A model generated the notes under the pieces. The model saw only the letters and a list, made by a program, of their open reading frames with translations, was not told the origin of the DNA and ran no database searches. A stretch of DNA of 64,000 nucleotides from Gemmatimonadota bacterium (GTDB taxonomy: Bacteria > Latescibacterota > UBA2968 > UBA8231), in assembly GCA_009841115.1 (NCBI GenBank), contig VXML01000058.1, positions 62,001 through 126,000 on the forward strand, read 5' to 3'. Below, one piece after another: positions 27,901 through 35,285 of the stretch; within the stretch, counting starts at the first letter, position 1; every line of letters starts with the position of its first letter. The position numbers were made by a program, and so were the translations under genes.

Positions 27901-28090
27901 CAAGATGGTGGGCTTGGAGTACGCGCCGCTGGGACGGACGATGATCGGGGGCCTGCTGGCGGCGATGGTATTGACGCTGCTGTTGGTGCCGCTGTTTTAC
28001 ACCTTTTTCGACGATTTCCGCACGGCGATGCAGCGGATTATGACGTCGGCGTTTGGGCGCAAGGAAGAGGCAAGCGGATCACCGTCCTAG
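24947..28090 (+). CDS. RND-family efflux permease
   Basis: 1047 residues, normal size. TM1 (PVTVVMSLVALLVVGYIAY), porter start LTLFPEGFDYPRLFAWASYP, the TM4 motif LGLVVDNAIVIVENIYRKRQ with its proton-relay Asp, and the second-half equivalent GVVVNNAIVLIDLANRLR are all visible. It may pair with the preceding permease as a heteromeric RND pump, as in MdtBC-like systems; one adaptor gene serves both. AGGAGGAACCG precedes the ATG. The 3' end overlaps the convergent glycosyltransferase gene by 12 bp. Substrate unknown: drugs, metals or lipids are all possible. Confidence 0.92.
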   Translation: MEKPNQYPLPRFSVNRPVTVVMSLVALLVVGYIAYTRIPLTLFPEGFDYPRLFAWASYPNAGAVEVEQKVVRHLEEAVAQVSRVKNIRSSAYSGGGNVRVEFQKGTDLQLAFAEMKDRLDRVMPELPDEIEQLWVRRWDQNDIPIMDGAIIFETQHADPRHLIDTYVEPALRRVDGVGNIELWGSPSKQVIVELNRDKMLSHRINVFEALNSLRAQNLTVPGGWVIEGGKKIYVRSVGRFQDVAELANTVVDPAHQLRLDDIAEVSYKRPQQDWVNRIDRKESLGFGVTKASGANVVEVSTGVKEELENLKNHPKLEGLDFKLFWNQGDQVINSVGNLKNSGLWGGLFAAIVLFFFLRAVRITLIITLAIPLSLLTTIIALYFIGWSLNVATMMGLMLSLGLVVDNAIVIVENIYRKRQEGIAPRTASIEGAGEVGLAVTMATLTTVVVFLPLILMSDEEMFSFWMLRIGLPVITGLVASLLIALIFIPLAALRLSTKKERGESRMILWSRKHYMRSLSWVLNNRLDAFVIALVLFASIKIPMDGMDRTDSQERNEVRMDLAFEMPSGQSLDQAERFMTSVEDTVMAHQAEYNVEALRTYFRRGWGRVTLFFAEEEDVEWYEVAWDNLSVALGLKEQEYLSYKEVEKDLRERLYLPPGITLRVNWENSEQDARVNVSLYGEDTKVLIKLAAEVERRLESIPGLLSVNTDMDRGGTELQVRLDRDQIQRFGVNPQQVSGGIAYALRGTDINKFHTDDGREVDIRVRLANYDSQSLDDLRTQNFPTADGREVALESLADIYVERTLGNIRRENRQTMLNVSARAAKDRAQHLFAQVDQVMQGFEMPRGYRWDKGTRFVELEEQDQSQKFALIMSVTFVFLLMGVLFESFVLPLSVIVSIPFSFLGVYWVLYVTDTPFEIMSMIGSVILIGVVVNNAIVLIDLANRLRAEGKSRYDALVEAGRHRFRPILMTTFTTAFGLIPMAAGNSKMVGLEYAPLGRTMIGGLLAAMVLTLLLVPLFYTFFDDFRTAMQRIMTSAFGRKEEASGSPS

Positions 28091-29569
28091 GCGGAAAATC
28101 TGATAGGACACTGAGGGACAGCCAACGCGGCGGCGATCTATTTCCGCGATCAATTCCCGCCGTGGATACGTAGCGCGCAGCGATTTGGGAACCGTGCCAC
28201 CTGTTCGCACGGCGAAGAGCACTGCTGCTGGATAGGGTGCCTTGCGCTGCCCGTAAAAATCCGTCAAGTCCCGGAACCTCGGATCATCAACCGTGTAGTA
28301 CTCCCGCTCAACCCGTCCGTAATACGCCAGCGCAAACGGTATGCTGTACTGCGTACTCAGCAGCGGCAGCGGTGGCAAAACCTCCTCCACATTCGCAGCA
28401 AAGCGACGCCAGCCGCTGTACTCGCAGAGCCGTTCACTCCACGAGTAGGAAGGCTCGCGGACCCGGTCTTCCTCCGACACCAAACCAACATAACTTTTGT
28501 CCAGACCACTGCGCACGGCCAGATCGCTGTAGAGACCGGGGTATTTTAACCCTAGGCCGATGACGAGTGCTTGCAATAGCCCGGTGGCCACAACAGCGAC
28601 GAGCAGCCAGCGCCTGGGCTGCGCAGCAAACGCCACAGGCCACAGGCTCAGCAGGCCCGGTAGAATCCAGTTGCCTTTGATCTGACCGCGACTGAGTGCG
28701 AACAACAAAAAAGCGGCGATTGTGCATAGCGCGGGGGGCAGGGCGAGGAGGTCGCGCTGTTTAGTCGCCCGCACCAAGCCGCCATAGAGCAGGAACAGCA
28801 AAAGCGGCGACAGAAAAAAGAGCGGACTGACCGCAAAGAACAGCAGGCGGGAGAGAGGATCGCCGAGGCCGTCAATGCGAGAAAGAGTACTCAACGTCTG
28901 CGGCAGGTAGAAGTCGGTACTAAACTGGGCGTAAATAAGCGGCGCGGCGACTGCAAAAGCGGGCAGTAGAAAAGCGGCGAGTCGATGCCAACGCTCTCTC
29001 CCCTGTTGACCGAGCGCGATCCACAGGCCAAGCCCGACGACGAGCAAGGCCCCCGAGTACTTGCAGAGGACGGCCAAACCCGCTGCGAGGCCCGTGTATA
29101 TATAGAGCCGCGGCGCATTGGTTGCTTCGGCCTGCCGCGCCATGCACAAGGCCAGCAGCCAACAGGGGACGAAGAAGCCATCGGGATGCAGGTAGGAGCT
29201 GGTGTGCCACGTCCAATGGCTGAGCGCGAAAGCGGTCGCAGCCCACAGCGCCAGTCGTTCGGCCAAACCCTGCATCCTGCAAAGCCAATAGACGAGTGCG
29301 GTAGAAAACGCGCCCAACAAAGCAGAAGGAAGCCGCAGAAACCACTCTTGGTGCGGCAAGAGAGCGTGGGCGAGCTTAAAGACGGCCAGCGGTAAGAGCG
29401 CGTAGGATGCGTCGAGGTGCTGTCCCCAATACCAGTAAACAGCCTCGTCCTTGCCCAGCTCCACATCGGCGACCAACCAGAGCTTGAGCAGGGTATAGGC
29501 ACCCAGCAGAACGAGGCACAGAAGATTGACGCTGTTGGGGCCGCCGCGTATATTGTGAAACCCGAACAC
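28079..29569 (-). CDS. membrane glycosyltransferase, GT39/ArnT-like
   Basis: 496 residues with about eleven hydrophobic helices. After the first helix the loop ELGKDEAVYWYWGQHLDASY carries the acidic pair typical of GT39/GT83 enzymes that use polyprenyl-phosphate sugars, and the next loop has EWFLRLPSALLG. Later segments LSHWTWHTSSYLHPDG and LCKYSGALLV fit the ArnT-like branch. It probably transfers a sugar from a lipid carrier to a lipid or protein at the periplasmic face of the inner membrane. GTG start. Convergent with the RND operon; 34 bp divergent from clpP. Confidence 0.82.
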   Translation of the reverse strand: MFGFHNIRGGPNSVNLLCLVLLGAYTLLKLWLVADVELGKDEAVYWYWGQHLDASYALLPLAVFKLAHALLPHQEWFLRLPSALLGAFSTALVYWLCRMQGLAERLALWAATAFALSHWTWHTSSYLHPDGFFVPCWLLALCMARQAEATNAPRLYIYTGLAAGLAVLCKYSGALLVVGLGLWIALGQQGRERWHRLAAFLLPAFAVAAPLIYAQFSTDFYLPQTLSTLSRIDGLGDPLSRLLFFAVSPLFFLSPLLLFLLYGGLVRATKQRDLLALPPALCTIAAFLLFALSRGQIKGNWILPGLLSLWPVAFAAQPRRWLLVAVVATGLLQALVIGLGLKYPGLYSDLAVRSGLDKSYVGLVSEEDRVREPSYSWSERLCEYSGWRRFAANVEEVLPPLPLLSTQYSIPFALAYYGRVEREYYTVDDPRFRDLTDFYGQRKAPYPAAVLFAVRTGGTVPKSLRATYPRRELIAEIDRRRVGCPSVSYQIFRLGR

Positions 29570-29603
29570 AGTAGAACAATTTCAGAGTTATGGAGATATT
29601 TTA

Positions 29604-30212
29604 ATGGCTGAAAAAGAAGAAGATTTGCTCAAGACCCTCCAGGAAAAAAACTTGGAGGAAAGCCTGTACAAAGCGCGCAAAATATTTCTCTGGTCCGATG
29701 TCAACGATGAGTCGGCCAAGGCCGTAGTTACCCGCCTACTCTCGCTGGACACCGAAGATCCAACCGAGGAAATCGTCCTCTACATCAACAGTCCCGGCGG
29801 CTCAGTTCACGACGGCATGGCTATCTACGACGCCATGCTGGCGATTCAGGCACCCGTTTCCACGGTGTGCATGGGCATGGCCATGAGTATGGGCTCGTTC
29901 CTGCTGTCGGCTGGCGAGCCGGGGCGTCGCTTCGCCTGGCCGCACGCCCGGATTATGATCCATCAGCCGAGCCTTATGCAAACCATCACCGGCACGGCGA
30001 TCGACCTCGACATCCGCGCCAAGGAGACCATCCGCCTGCGCGAAGAGCTAAACGCGCTCTACGCCAAGCACACCGGTCAAGATGTCGAAAAAATTTCCAA
30101 GGACACAGACCGCGACTTCTTCATGTCGGCCGAGGAGGCCAAAGAATACGGCCTGCTCGACGACATAATCACCACCACAGCACCCTCTCCCAACGGGTAC
30201 GCCAAAAAGTAG
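29604..30212 (+). CDS. clpP: ATP-dependent Clp protease proteolytic subunit (ClpP-type)
   Basis: 202 residues. The Ser-His-Asp triad is complete: Ser95 in GMAMSMGSFLLSAG, His120 in ARIMIHQPS and Asp171 in DTDRDFFMSAEEA. The oxyanion-loop INSPGGSVHDGMAIYD is standard. Compared with housekeeping ClpP (GQAASMGAFLL, HQPSGG) it has Met in two active-site positions and HQPSLM in place of HQPSGG, so it may be a secondary paralogue. No clpX or tig gene lies beside it. The ATG has GGAG 10 bp upstream. A good terminator follows. Confidence 0.9.
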   Translation: MAEKEEDLLKTLQEKNLEESLYKARKIFLWSDVNDESAKAVVTRLLSLDTEDPTEEIVLYINSPGGSVHDGMAIYDAMLAIQAPVSTVCMGMAMSMGSFLLSAGEPGRRFAWPHARIMIHQPSLMQTITGTAIDLDIRAKETIRLREELNALYAKHTGQDVEKISKDTDRDFFMSAEEAKEYGLLDDIITTTAPSPNGYAKK

Positions 30213-30239
30213 CGCGGTCCCTTCGTTTCTTGCTCATCG

Positions 30240-30268
30240 CGCCGGTCCCAAACGGGGCCGGCGTTTTT
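30240..30268 (+). terminator. Rho-independent terminator after clpP
   Basis: A 10-bp GC-rich stem (30240-30249 with 30254-30263, one U-G pair), AAAC loop and then TTTTT. Its T run overlaps the stop codon of mutM on the other strand. Confidence 0.8.
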
Positions 30269-31073
30269 ATTGGCAATGTGGGCAATAGAAGGTGTTGCGG
30301 CCTCCCAAGTAGAAGCTCTCGATGGGCGCGTCGCAGACGCGGCAGTCCTCGCCTTGGCGTCCGTACACGTGGAGCCGCTGCTGAAAGCGCCCGCCCGCGC
30401 CCGACCCCTGATAGTCGCTGATGGTCGTGCCGCCTTGGTCGATGGCAACGCGCAGCACCTTTTTGATCTCCTTGGCCAGCAGGGCCAAGCGCAATGGCTC
30501 AATGGCCGAGGCCGGAGTCGCCGGATGGATGCGCGCCCGGAAGAGGGCCTCGCTGGCGTAGATATTGCCCACGCCTACTACCGTGCGGCTGTCCATGATA
30601 AGATTCTTGATCGGGCTTTTGCGCCGCTGGCATTGGGCTTGGAGGTAGCGGGCGTTAAAAGCGCGGGAGAGCGGTTCGGGGCCGAGATTTTGCAAGTACC
30701 GGCACCTGTGCTCCTCACCCCCGTCGAACACCAGCACTAGGCCAAAACGCCTCGGGTCGTTGAACACTACAGCACCCCCATCGGCAAACTCAAAGCCCAC
30801 GTGGTCGTGCTTAGTACCCCACGGCCGCAAAAGCAGGTTGCCGCTCATGCCGAGATGGACCAAGAGCATCCGGCCCGATTGCAGGTCGAGGAGGAGGAAC
30901 TTAGCGCGGCGGCGTGCAGCCGCAAAGCAGTCCCCGACCAAGGCGCGCAACGCGGCCCTTGGCAACGGCTCGCGCAGACGCTTTGTACTGACGCGGACGC
31001 GGGTAATTCGTCGGCCTAGCAGGTGGCACTCCATTGCGCTGCGGACGGTTTCTACCTCGGGTAGCTCAGGCAT
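30267..31073 (-). CDS. mutM: formamidopyrimidine-DNA glycosylase (Fpg)
   Basis: 268 residues. It begins MPELPEVETVR, where Pro1 (after Met removal) and Glu2 are the catalytic residues; this fixes the start at 31073. The helix-two-turn-helix region (KNLIMDSRTVVGVGNIYASEALF, in parts) and the C-terminal zinc finger with four Cys (CRVCDAP...FYCPHCQ) are complete. It removes 8-oxoguanine and ring-opened purines from DNA and cuts the strand. Longer readings up to 31151 have no family support. Convergent with clpP and tail to tail with its terminator. Confidence 0.95.
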   Translation of the reverse strand: MPELPEVETVRSAMECHLLGRRITRVRVSTKRLREPLPRAALRALVGDCFAAARRRAKFLLLDLQSGRMLLVHLGMSGNLLLRPWGTKHDHVGFEFADGGAVVFNDPRRFGLVLVFDGGEEHRCRYLQNLGPEPLSRAFNARYLQAQCQRRKSPIKNLIMDSRTVVGVGNIYASEALFRARIHPATPASAIEPLRLALLAKEIKKVLRVAIDQGGTTISDYQGSGAGGRFQQRLHVYGRQGEDCRVCDAPIESFYLGGRNTFYCPHCQ

Positions 31074-31174
31074 GGGCAGAGTATAGAAGCCGCCCGTAGA
31101 AGCGTCAAACATTGCCGACCATTCTACGGTTGGTATATTGAAAACCCTCACCCAAAACCTAGGAGCTATTCCTC

Positions 31175-32536
31175 ATGGATCTAACCAGACAACCACCCCG
31201 CCGACCCTCCAACGCTCAAGTCGCCGGCATCGTCGGGCTGGCGCGCATGATCGACAAGGCGCGTGGCCACAACGCCGAGACCATCGGCGAGTTCAAGTAC
31301 GGAGACGACTCCGGCCTCGACGTCGAAGTACTCGAATTCATCAATATGAACGCCGCCGAATTCGCTGAGGCTGTCGCCGAACTAGACGACGAGACCTTAG
31401 GCGTCATGGCGCTGGAAAGAGCGCAGAAAGGCCAATCAGAGATCGACGCCTTCAACAAGGAACACCTCACCCGCGAGCCGCAAGACGAGCTACACGAGCG
31501 GCTGCTCGTCGAACGCATCGCCAAGTACGCCCCAGATCGCACGGACATCAAAACGGTCTTCGCCTCCATCGAATTGGACGACTGGGGCGCGTTCAGGGAT
31601 CTAGACCTAACCTCCCAACCACCGCGCAGCCCGTACCTCCGCAGCGTCTTCGGCGTAGCGGGCACGGCGCGCATGGCCGACAAGGCGCGGGCAGTCACCT
31701 GCGGCAGATTAGGCGAGTACCGCTTCGGTGCCGACTCCAGCCAAGACGCGGCCATCTTGGAATTCTTGGGCATTGGGGAAGACGCTTTTCGCCAAGCGGC
31801 GTACGAAAACCCCAACGACGACGAGCTGAGCGAGTGGATCGCCGAACGCTGCCAGAAGTCAGCCGCGGAAAAAAGCGCCTTCAGCGTCTGCCGCGCTAAT
31901 GTCGGCCGCCACCCGGCCCACCCGCTCCATCATTCATATCACCCGGATATATTCGACGCCTCCGGTAACTACGACCAGATGCGCGAACGGCTCGCCTCGC
32001 GCCGCGCCGAGATCGCGCCCGAGCGCGCAGATGTCCAGAGCTTCTTCGACCTGCAAGACCTCGACGACGAGCTAAGTTTTGGGCTGACGGACTTGCGTCG
32101 GCACCCGCCGCGCAGCCCGTTTGATCTGAGCGTCGGCGGCCTCGCCTGCCTAGCGCGAATGATCGACAAATTCCGCGCGGCGCACTGCAATTGCCTAGGC
32201 GAGTACTGGTGCGGCGAAGATTCGGGTTTCGACCGCGCAGTCTTGGACTTTCTCGGCCTCGACCAAGATGCCTTTGCCGAGGCGGTCGCGGCCAACGGAA
32301 CCGACGAGGCGATGGCGGCGTGGCTGGGCGAGCGGCTCTCCAACAAAAACGAGGAAGACAAGGCGGAGTTTAACCAACGGCTCCTGACCGCCAGTCCGCG
32401 CAACGACCGGCAGCAGAACTTTTTACTCAATGCCGTCTCCCGGCTCGACCCCTCGCGCACCGATATCGAGAGCTTTGCGGCCCTGGTCCTGCTCGACGAC
32501 AAGGTCTCCTTCGCAAGGCTCAAGGCCGGCGTCTGA
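31175..32536 (+). CDS. protein with three tandem DUF5069 repeats
   Basis: 453 residues made of three copies of one unit, at about 2-145, 144-305 and 306-453. Each unit starts with a DUF5069 signature: DLT.QPPR.P, then LARMIDKARG (MADKARA, MIDKFRA), GEF/YKYG.DS..D and a helical LEFL segment, and ends with a shared helical tail (AP.RTDI.SF...LDD..SF). DUF5069 proteins are usually single-domain proteins of about 140-150 residues with unknown role, so this is a rare triple fusion. No signal peptide is seen; it is probably cytosolic. AGGAG precedes the ATG. The stop overlaps the next start by one base (TGATG), so the amidotransferase is co-translated. Confidence 0.8.
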   Translation: MDLTRQPPRRPSNAQVAGIVGLARMIDKARGHNAETIGEFKYGDDSGLDVEVLEFINMNAAEFAEAVAELDDETLGVMALERAQKGQSEIDAFNKEHLTREPQDELHERLLVERIAKYAPDRTDIKTVFASIELDDWGAFRDLDLTSQPPRSPYLRSVFGVAGTARMADKARAVTCGRLGEYRFGADSSQDAAILEFLGIGEDAFRQAAYENPNDDELSEWIAERCQKSAAEKSAFSVCRANVGRHPAHPLHHSYHPDIFDASGNYDQMRERLASRRAEIAPERADVQSFFDLQDLDDELSFGLTDLRRHPPRSPFDLSVGGLACLARMIDKFRAAHCNCLGEYWCGEDSGFDRAVLDFLGLDQDAFAEAVAANGTDEAMAAWLGERLSNKNEEDKAEFNQRLLTASPRNDRQQNFLLNAVSRLDPSRTDIESFAALVLLDDKVSFARLKAGV

Positions 32537-33228
32537 TGTCCCGCCCGCTCATCGGCATCACCAGCAGCCTAAACGCCGCCGGAGATCAAGTCCTCGAGTA
32601 CCAATACGTGGACGCGGTCGTGCAGGCGGGTGGTGCCCCGCTCGTGCTGCCCATGACCACAGACCGCGCTCCGCTGCAAGCGGTACTCGAGCGCATCGAC
32701 GGTCTGTTGATCACCGGCGGCCCGGGCATTGAGCGCGGCCTAATCGGCACCCTGCCCAGCGATCTACCGCCAGTGGCGGCCAAGCGCGACCAAGCCGACC
32801 GCTGGAGCTTTGCGGCCGCGCAAGAGCGCCAGTTGCCGGTTTTGGGCATCTGCTACGGAATGCAGTTTATCAGCGCCGAGTTGGGCGGCACGATTTGGGC
32901 GGACGTGGAGGCCCAACTCGGCGTTGAGCCGCATGCGCGACAGCGGACTGCGGACAATTGGATCGAGCACGATCTCCAAGTAGAGTCGGGCACGGTGCTG
33001 GCTGCGTTGGGCCTTGCTGGCCCTTCGCGGGTCAATTCCAATCACATGCAGGCCATTGACCGGCCCGGCGCGGGCTTGGACATCAGCGGGCGCAGCAGCG
33101 ATGGCATAGTGGAGGCGATTGAGAGCGAGGATGGCCGCTTGATCGGCGTGCAGTTTCACCCGGAGCGGATGCCTAAGACGATTTGGTCTAAGCTCTTTGA
33201 GTACTTAGTGAAGCGAGCGGCGGAATAG
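32536..33228 (+). CDS. class I glutamine amidotransferase-like peptidase C26 (gamma-glutamyl-GABA hydrolase family)
   Basis: 230 residues. PLIGITSS at the start, DGLLITGGPG, the nucleophile elbow VLGICYGMQF (Cys) and the His-Glu pair in GVQFHPERM complete the catalytic triad; NSNHMQAID is the family's extra motif. Members of this family (PuuD and relatives) hydrolyse gamma-glutamyl amides such as gamma-glutamyl-GABA. No other putrescine-degradation gene is close, though polyamine-type ABC permeases lie at the right end of the window. Coupled to the DUF5069 gene by TGATG. It is the last core-like gene before the AT-richer island. Confidence 0.88.
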   Translation: MSRPLIGITSSLNAAGDQVLEYQYVDAVVQAGGAPLVLPMTTDRAPLQAVLERIDGLLITGGPGIERGLIGTLPSDLPPVAAKRDQADRWSFAAAQERQLPVLGICYGMQFISAELGGTIWADVEAQLGVEPHARQRTADNWIEHDLQVESGTVLAALGLAGPSRVNSNHMQAIDRPGAGLDISGRSSDGIVEAIESEDGRLIGVQFHPERMPKTIWSKLFEYLVKRAAE

Positions 33229-33291
33229 GGGCGTTGACCAATGAAGCAGAAAGAATTCGATTTGACATTCTACTCAACGGGAAAATGACAA

Positions 33292-34104
33292 ATGAATCGA
33301 CCGCCTAAATCCAAGGCGCTAGAGCGCCTACGGAAAGTGCTAGATGAGATACCTGAATTGAAAGAATTGCCGCATGGATCGCCGCAATTTGAGAAGTGGC
33401 AAAGGAATACACGCGTTGCCATTACCAACACGTTCGGGAACGATTCACCGAATATTACAGATTTCGACAATATCCATTTTTCTCCAGCATATCCCTTTTA
33501 TGCGTCTGATTCAACATTCCGGACAGTCTATGATGAAGGCTTGGAATCAGCAGCGTCAGTCCTCAAATCCATGATCGAGGAGATCAACGAGTATTGGGAC
33601 GACGAAGATCAGGCACCAACATCTTCTGAAATCCGCGAGAACGCACAGATAACCACGAATGAAATCTTCATTGTTCATGGCAGAGATGAAGGTACCAAGA
33701 ACATGGTGGCGAGATTCCTCGAAAGGCTGGATCTGCAACCTGTGATCCTAGCTGAAAATCCAGCAAAGGGTCGTACGATCATAGAGAAGTTCGAGCATCA
33801 CGCCCAAGTCGGTTACGCGATTGTTTTGCTGACACCAGACGACGTCGGTTCGCTTCAGGATGGTGAAAACGACCCCAAGCCGAGAGCGAGACAGAACGTG
33901 GTTTTCGAGTTGGGGTTTTTCATCGGACGCCTCGGCCGAGAGCGCGTCTGCGCCTTGACCAAGGGAGACGTAGAGATTCCATCGGATTACGCAGGAGTTG
34001 AATACATTCCGTTTAATGACTCTGATGGTTGGAAGATGGGACTTATTCGGGAATTAAGAAGTGGCGGCTTCGAGATCGACGCGAACCGGGTACTTTGGAC
34101 ATGA
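33292..34104 (+). CDS. TIR-like domain protein (predicted nucleotide-binding, Cap12/PycTIR-type TIR)
   Basis: 270 residues. Residues 1-115 are a helical domain of unknown role (W..NT, then FGNDSP). Residues about 122-268 match the TIR-like family first described as predicted nucleotide-binding proteins and later found as effectors in CBASS and Pycsar (Cap12/PycTIR): IFIVHGRDEGTK, LAENPAKGRTIIEKFE, AIVLLTPDDVGS, RARQNVVFELGFFIGRLG. Glu206 in VFELGFF is the expected NADase residue. No cyclase gene is next to it, so it may be a stand-alone NAD-depleting defence or toxin-like protein; that is inference. Its base composition is clearly AT-richer than the genes to the left. Confidence 0.82.
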   Translation: MNRPPKSKALERLRKVLDEIPELKELPHGSPQFEKWQRNTRVAITNTFGNDSPNITDFDNIHFSPAYPFYASDSTFRTVYDEGLESAASVLKSMIEEINEYWDDEDQAPTSSEIRENAQITTNEIFIVHGRDEGTKNMVARFLERLDLQPVILAENPAKGRTIIEKFEHHAQVGYAIVLLTPDDVGSLQDGENDPKPRARQNVVFELGFFIGRLGRERVCALTKGDVEIPSDYAGVEYIPFNDSDGWKMGLIRELRSGGFEIDANRVLWT

Positions 34105-34165
34105 ATGCACATATCGGGACTCCGCAAGACAGAATAGTCCCCGTGCATGTGAAGGGAGAACCGAC

Positions 34166-34459
34166 ATGCCCATGAAGAACCCTCCGCATCCTAGCAAGGT
34201 CGTGCGCGTGTCCTGTCTGGAGCCGCTCGGCCTCAACGTCACCGAAGGCGCGAAGATCCTCGGCATCAGTCGCCAAGCCCTCTCGAATCTGGTGAATTGT
34301 CGCGCTCGCATCTCGACTGACATGGCGATCCGCCTCGCAAAAGCCTTCGGCTCTACAACTGAGACTTGGATACGACTGCAAGCGGCCTAAGACATCGCTC
34401 AGGCGCAAGCGCGTGAGGATGAGATCGAGGTCGAGCGCTACGAGCCACAACCCGTTTGA
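34166..34459 (+). pseudogene. HigA-family antitoxin gene interrupted by an in-frame TAA
   Basis: The reading from ATG 34166 (GGGAGA upstream) encodes a HigA/VapI-type XRE helix-turn-helix: LEPLGLNVTEGAKILGISRQ, ALSNLVNCRARISTDMAIRL in part, then STTETWIRLQAA. A TAA follows at 34388-34390. Past it the same frame continues DIAQAQAREDEIEVERYEPQPV to TGA at 34457-34459, exactly the tail HigA proteins normally have after WL.LQ..YDL. So one base change of a Tyr codon (TAC/TAT to TAA) explains the break. The 74-residue truncated protein could still fold its DNA-binding core. No HigB toxin gene is present upstream. Confidence 0.78.
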
Positions 34460-34470
34460 GGAGAGAATGG

Positions 34471-34794
34471 GCCTATGCCCACAACAATCGTCGCTGTAGC
34501 AACGTCTACATGTCACGCCGCCCATCGGCGATCAAGAGCACATAGACGTTATTTTCCATCACCCGATAGATGATGCAGTAGGGCCTAGAGAAGATCTCGC
34601 GGTATTCCAGAATCCCATGTCCAGCAGTTCCATCGGGTAGTTCCCACGCTCGGGATACTCGGAGAGGCTGCTGAAAGCCTTCTCAATCTGCTCCAGCACA
34701 TAATCCGCCCGGCACATCATGCCGATCAATGCAGTCGCAGATTTCCTCCAAGTCACGCATCACGTCATCGGTCAACTGGGACCAAGAAAGCCAT
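34471..34794 (-). pseudogene. degraded ParE/RelE-family toxin gene (copy 1)
   Basis: Nucleotide alignment by eye to the intact toxin at 40917-41243 shows the same gene with at least three frameshifting changes. One extra base near codon 5-6 brings a TGA at codon 10. A 5-bp loss follows about 90 bp into the gene, and a further 1-bp loss lies in the region matching DIGIREYREIF. Fragments of the toxin remain readable in different frames, such as RADYVLEQIEKAFSSLSEYP. The original ATG (34794) still overlaps the antitoxin stop. A functional toxin cannot be made. Confidence 0.88.
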
Positions 34795-35069
34795 CAGCGA
34801 TCCCGTTGCCGCTCCCAAAGCCGTGCGACGACATCGGCGGCCGGTTGCACCTGACCTGCTTCGATCTGACGGCTACCCAACGAGAAAATCTTGAGCAGTG
34901 CAACTGTTTCCTGCATCTGCTCGTAGCTGTCGATATTCAGCATGACCGCCTTGGCTTCTCCATTCTGGGTGATGATCAAGGGTTCTGATTGGTCCCCAAG
35001 AGCGCGCACGATCTCAGCGGCGTGGGCTTTAAGATAACTGATCGGCTTGATCTGGCTGGACAGTTTCAT
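34794..35069 (-). CDS. YefM/Phd-family antitoxin (copy 1)
   Basis: 91 residues, start ATG 35069 with AGGAGGTG directly before it. The sequence (MKLSSQIKPISYLKAHAAEI, then EPLIITQNGEAKAVMLNIDSY) is typical of Phd/YefM antitoxins, with the C-terminal toxin-binding part after residue 55. It is nearly identical to the antitoxin at 41243-41518, differing at about ten positions. Its partner toxin gene is destroyed, so here it could act as an anti-toxin reserve against copy 2 or as a repressor only. An inverted GACC-N7-GGTC and a TATATTTG stretch upstream may be its operator and -10 region; both copies have them. Confidence 0.85.
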   Translation of the reverse strand: MKLSSQIKPISYLKAHAAEIVRALGDQSEPLIITQNGEAKAVMLNIDSYEQMQETVALLKIFSLGSRQIEAGQVQPAADVVARLWERQRDR

Positions 35070-35285
35070 GGGCACCTCCTTTTCGGACCAAATATAGACC
35101 ACAAACAGGTCAAGATTAATGTCTGGCTATCACTCGATTATCTCATTCTGGCCAGTCGGAAGCGGTGTTCTGCGCCGATTTCGCGCTCGAACCTCTGCCC
35201 GAGGTCGGAGATCCCACCATTCTGACCCCAAGTGATTTCGCCGTAGTCCGCTAAAAAGCCGAGGTAGGAATAGAATTCCCGTTGA

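Larger units (their letters stand above)
34458..35113. repeat. left copy of a ~656-bp direct repeat carrying a toxin-antitoxin cassette
   Basis: This stretch is closely similar to 40901-41562 over its whole length, in the same orientation, from GAGGAGAG at the left end to AAACAGGTCAA at the right. It holds a ParE/RelE-like toxin gene (broken here) and a YefM/Phd-like antitoxin gene plus their promoter. The left border touches the end of the HigA remnant. The two copies bracket about 5.8 kb. Confidence 0.85.
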
